A stretch of DNA of 64,000 bases from CAZOEL01 sp964578835 (GTDB lineage Bacteria > Desulfobacterota > Syntrophobacteria > Syntrophobacterales > Syntrophobacteraceae): NCBI GenBank assembly GCA_964578835.1, contig CAZOEL010000027.1:7923-71922 (forward strand). Direction: 5' to 3'. Position numbers and translations under genes: made by a program. Numbering within the stretch: the stretch's first letter is position 1; the number at the start of each line of letters is the position of its first letter. This document shows, one piece after another, positions 63,234 to 64,000 of this stretch. Below the pieces are notes generated by a model, which saw only the letters and a list, made by a program, of their open reading frames with translations, was not told where the DNA came from and searched no databases.

Positions 63234-63950
63234 CTGGAATTCATCCAAAATCAGGTCAGAAGCAAGCTCGTTCCCAACTACCTCAACCAACTTGTACGAG
63301 GGTCAAGTTACCCGGATTTGAGCAGGAAATCAACGACTATGTGAGCCTTCCATGCAATCAAATAATCAAAGGCTGACACAGCTCCGCCAACTCGGTTACA
63401 TCTGTCGAGGGCTATTGACTATGTGCAGCAACGCATCAGAAAGCATCATCGCGGCGCTCCCAAGTTTTGAGAAGATTTGCTCCCGCCGCCCAGTCACTTC
63501 TAGCGATGGCTCGCTAGCCTCATCTACGGTTAATTACTTATCGAATAACTTACCTGTTCTCTTTAACGTTTTTTCTCAAATCATTACTCAGTCATGCCTT
63601 AGGGATGGTGTGTCTTTTCCTGCCATTACCGAAAGACTTAGTGAAGCCGAGCATTGTCTCCTGCGCTATCGTAATATTGGCGTTGTCATCCGAACCCGGG
63701 TGAAGATTGCTTTTGTATGAGCTTGTATCCCGTATACACTCCCTGATTGTTGACAGTTCTTATAGCAACTCGGAGCCTAAATGCAAAGGATGATTTTCGT
63801 GGCCAAGATATGGGGTATCTACAATACCCACTAGCCATATTACACAATGTGATATTAGAGCACTCACGGTAAATTTGTTCTCATTCAGAAATGACCATGT
63901 GTACGGGATCTTATACCCTGCACTTCGCTCCCAAATGCTTCCCGAGAAAG
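63234..63950. other. Upstream region of the EPS block
   Basis: About 700 bases. A 122-codon plus-strand frame (63352-63720) has no ribosome-binding site and no recognisable family, so I do not call it. GGGTAT-ctaca-ATACCC (63813-63829) is a small hairpin. This region should contain the main promoter of the export operon; no sigma-54 site with correct spacing was seen. Confidence 0.45.
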
Positions 63951-64000
63951 CTGAAAGGGCGAAATACCATAGCCCGGGGCATCGCCCCGGGTTCGGGAGC
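63951..64000 (+). repeat. REP-like palindrome, right-end copy
   Basis: CTGAAAGGGCGAAATACCATAG, then CCCGGGGCATCGCCCCGGG with 8-bp arms and a 3-base loop, then TTCGGGAGC. It is the same unit as at 414-459 and as the one split by the IS at 579. It reaches the window edge. Confidence 0.8.

Noticed and set aside
63352..63720. 122-codon plus-strand frame upstream of the export gene
   Set aside because: No Shine-Dalgarno, composition unlike its neighbours, no recognisable motif; it more likely overlaps the operon's upstream control region.

Overview
The window reads as a chromosomal segment of a Gram-negative environmental bacterium that makes exopolysaccharide and uses the exosortase A (XrtA)/PEP-CTERM protein-sorting system. 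Gene content and style (PrsT/PrsK/PrsR, sigma-54 promoters, a c-di-GMP-I riboswitch, many TTG/GTG starts, REP-like palindromes) suit a deltaproteobacterium-like lineage (Desulfobacterota). That placement is inference: no rRNA or tRNA is present.

Layout. (1) 1-8000 is a decayed, mobile-element-rich flank: the tail of a GNAT gene, REP-like palindromes, a complete IS4-type element inserted in a REP unit, remnants of IS4 and ISL3 transposases, a Fic N-terminal remnant and a broken sigma-54 activator. Two intact PEP-CTERM genes (3368, 5503) sit inside it, each with a sigma-54 promoter. (2) 8030-10228 is a secreted glycoside hydrolase-like gene on the plus strand. (3) 10651-63233 is about 52 kb in which every gene lies on the minus strand except one complete insertion sequence (40188-41812).

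Read in the direction of transcription, the block starts with export and assembly (Wza-like lipoprotein, chain-length protein, AAA ATPase with LysM, CpsD-like protein, EpsB-type sugar transferase, deacetylase, FemAB). It continues with precursor and glycosyl transfer genes (WecB, several GT4 enzymes, two AsnB-like proteins) and the XrtA-associated ACP / AMP ligase / PLP decarboxylase set. Next come an AAC(3)-like protein, a TPR protein, a Wzx flippase and a modification island: two alpha/alpha-toroid proteins, a methyltransferase, a glycosyltransferase, a PEP-CTERM protein, a riboswitch-controlled kelch-lyase-like giant and a sulfotransferase. It ends with the O-ligase, a beta-helix protein, AsnB, a GT, XrtA, EpsI, PrsT, PrsK, PrsR and a DUF4114 PEP-CTERM protein.

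How it works together (inference): a lipid-linked repeat unit is started by the EpsB-type transferase, built by the GTs, flipped by Wzx, polymerised or ligated by the O-ligase homologue and exported by Wza/Wzz. PEP-CTERM proteins are processed by XrtA, and their genes are switched on by PrsK/PrsR with sigma-54. Two independent c-di-GMP signals stand out: a riboswitch in front of the kelch-lyase gene, and a degenerate GGDEF domain with an intact I-site motif fused to the initiating sugar transferase. A 100-N assembly gap sits in a 15-bp tandem repeat and artificially splits the kelch-lyase gene.
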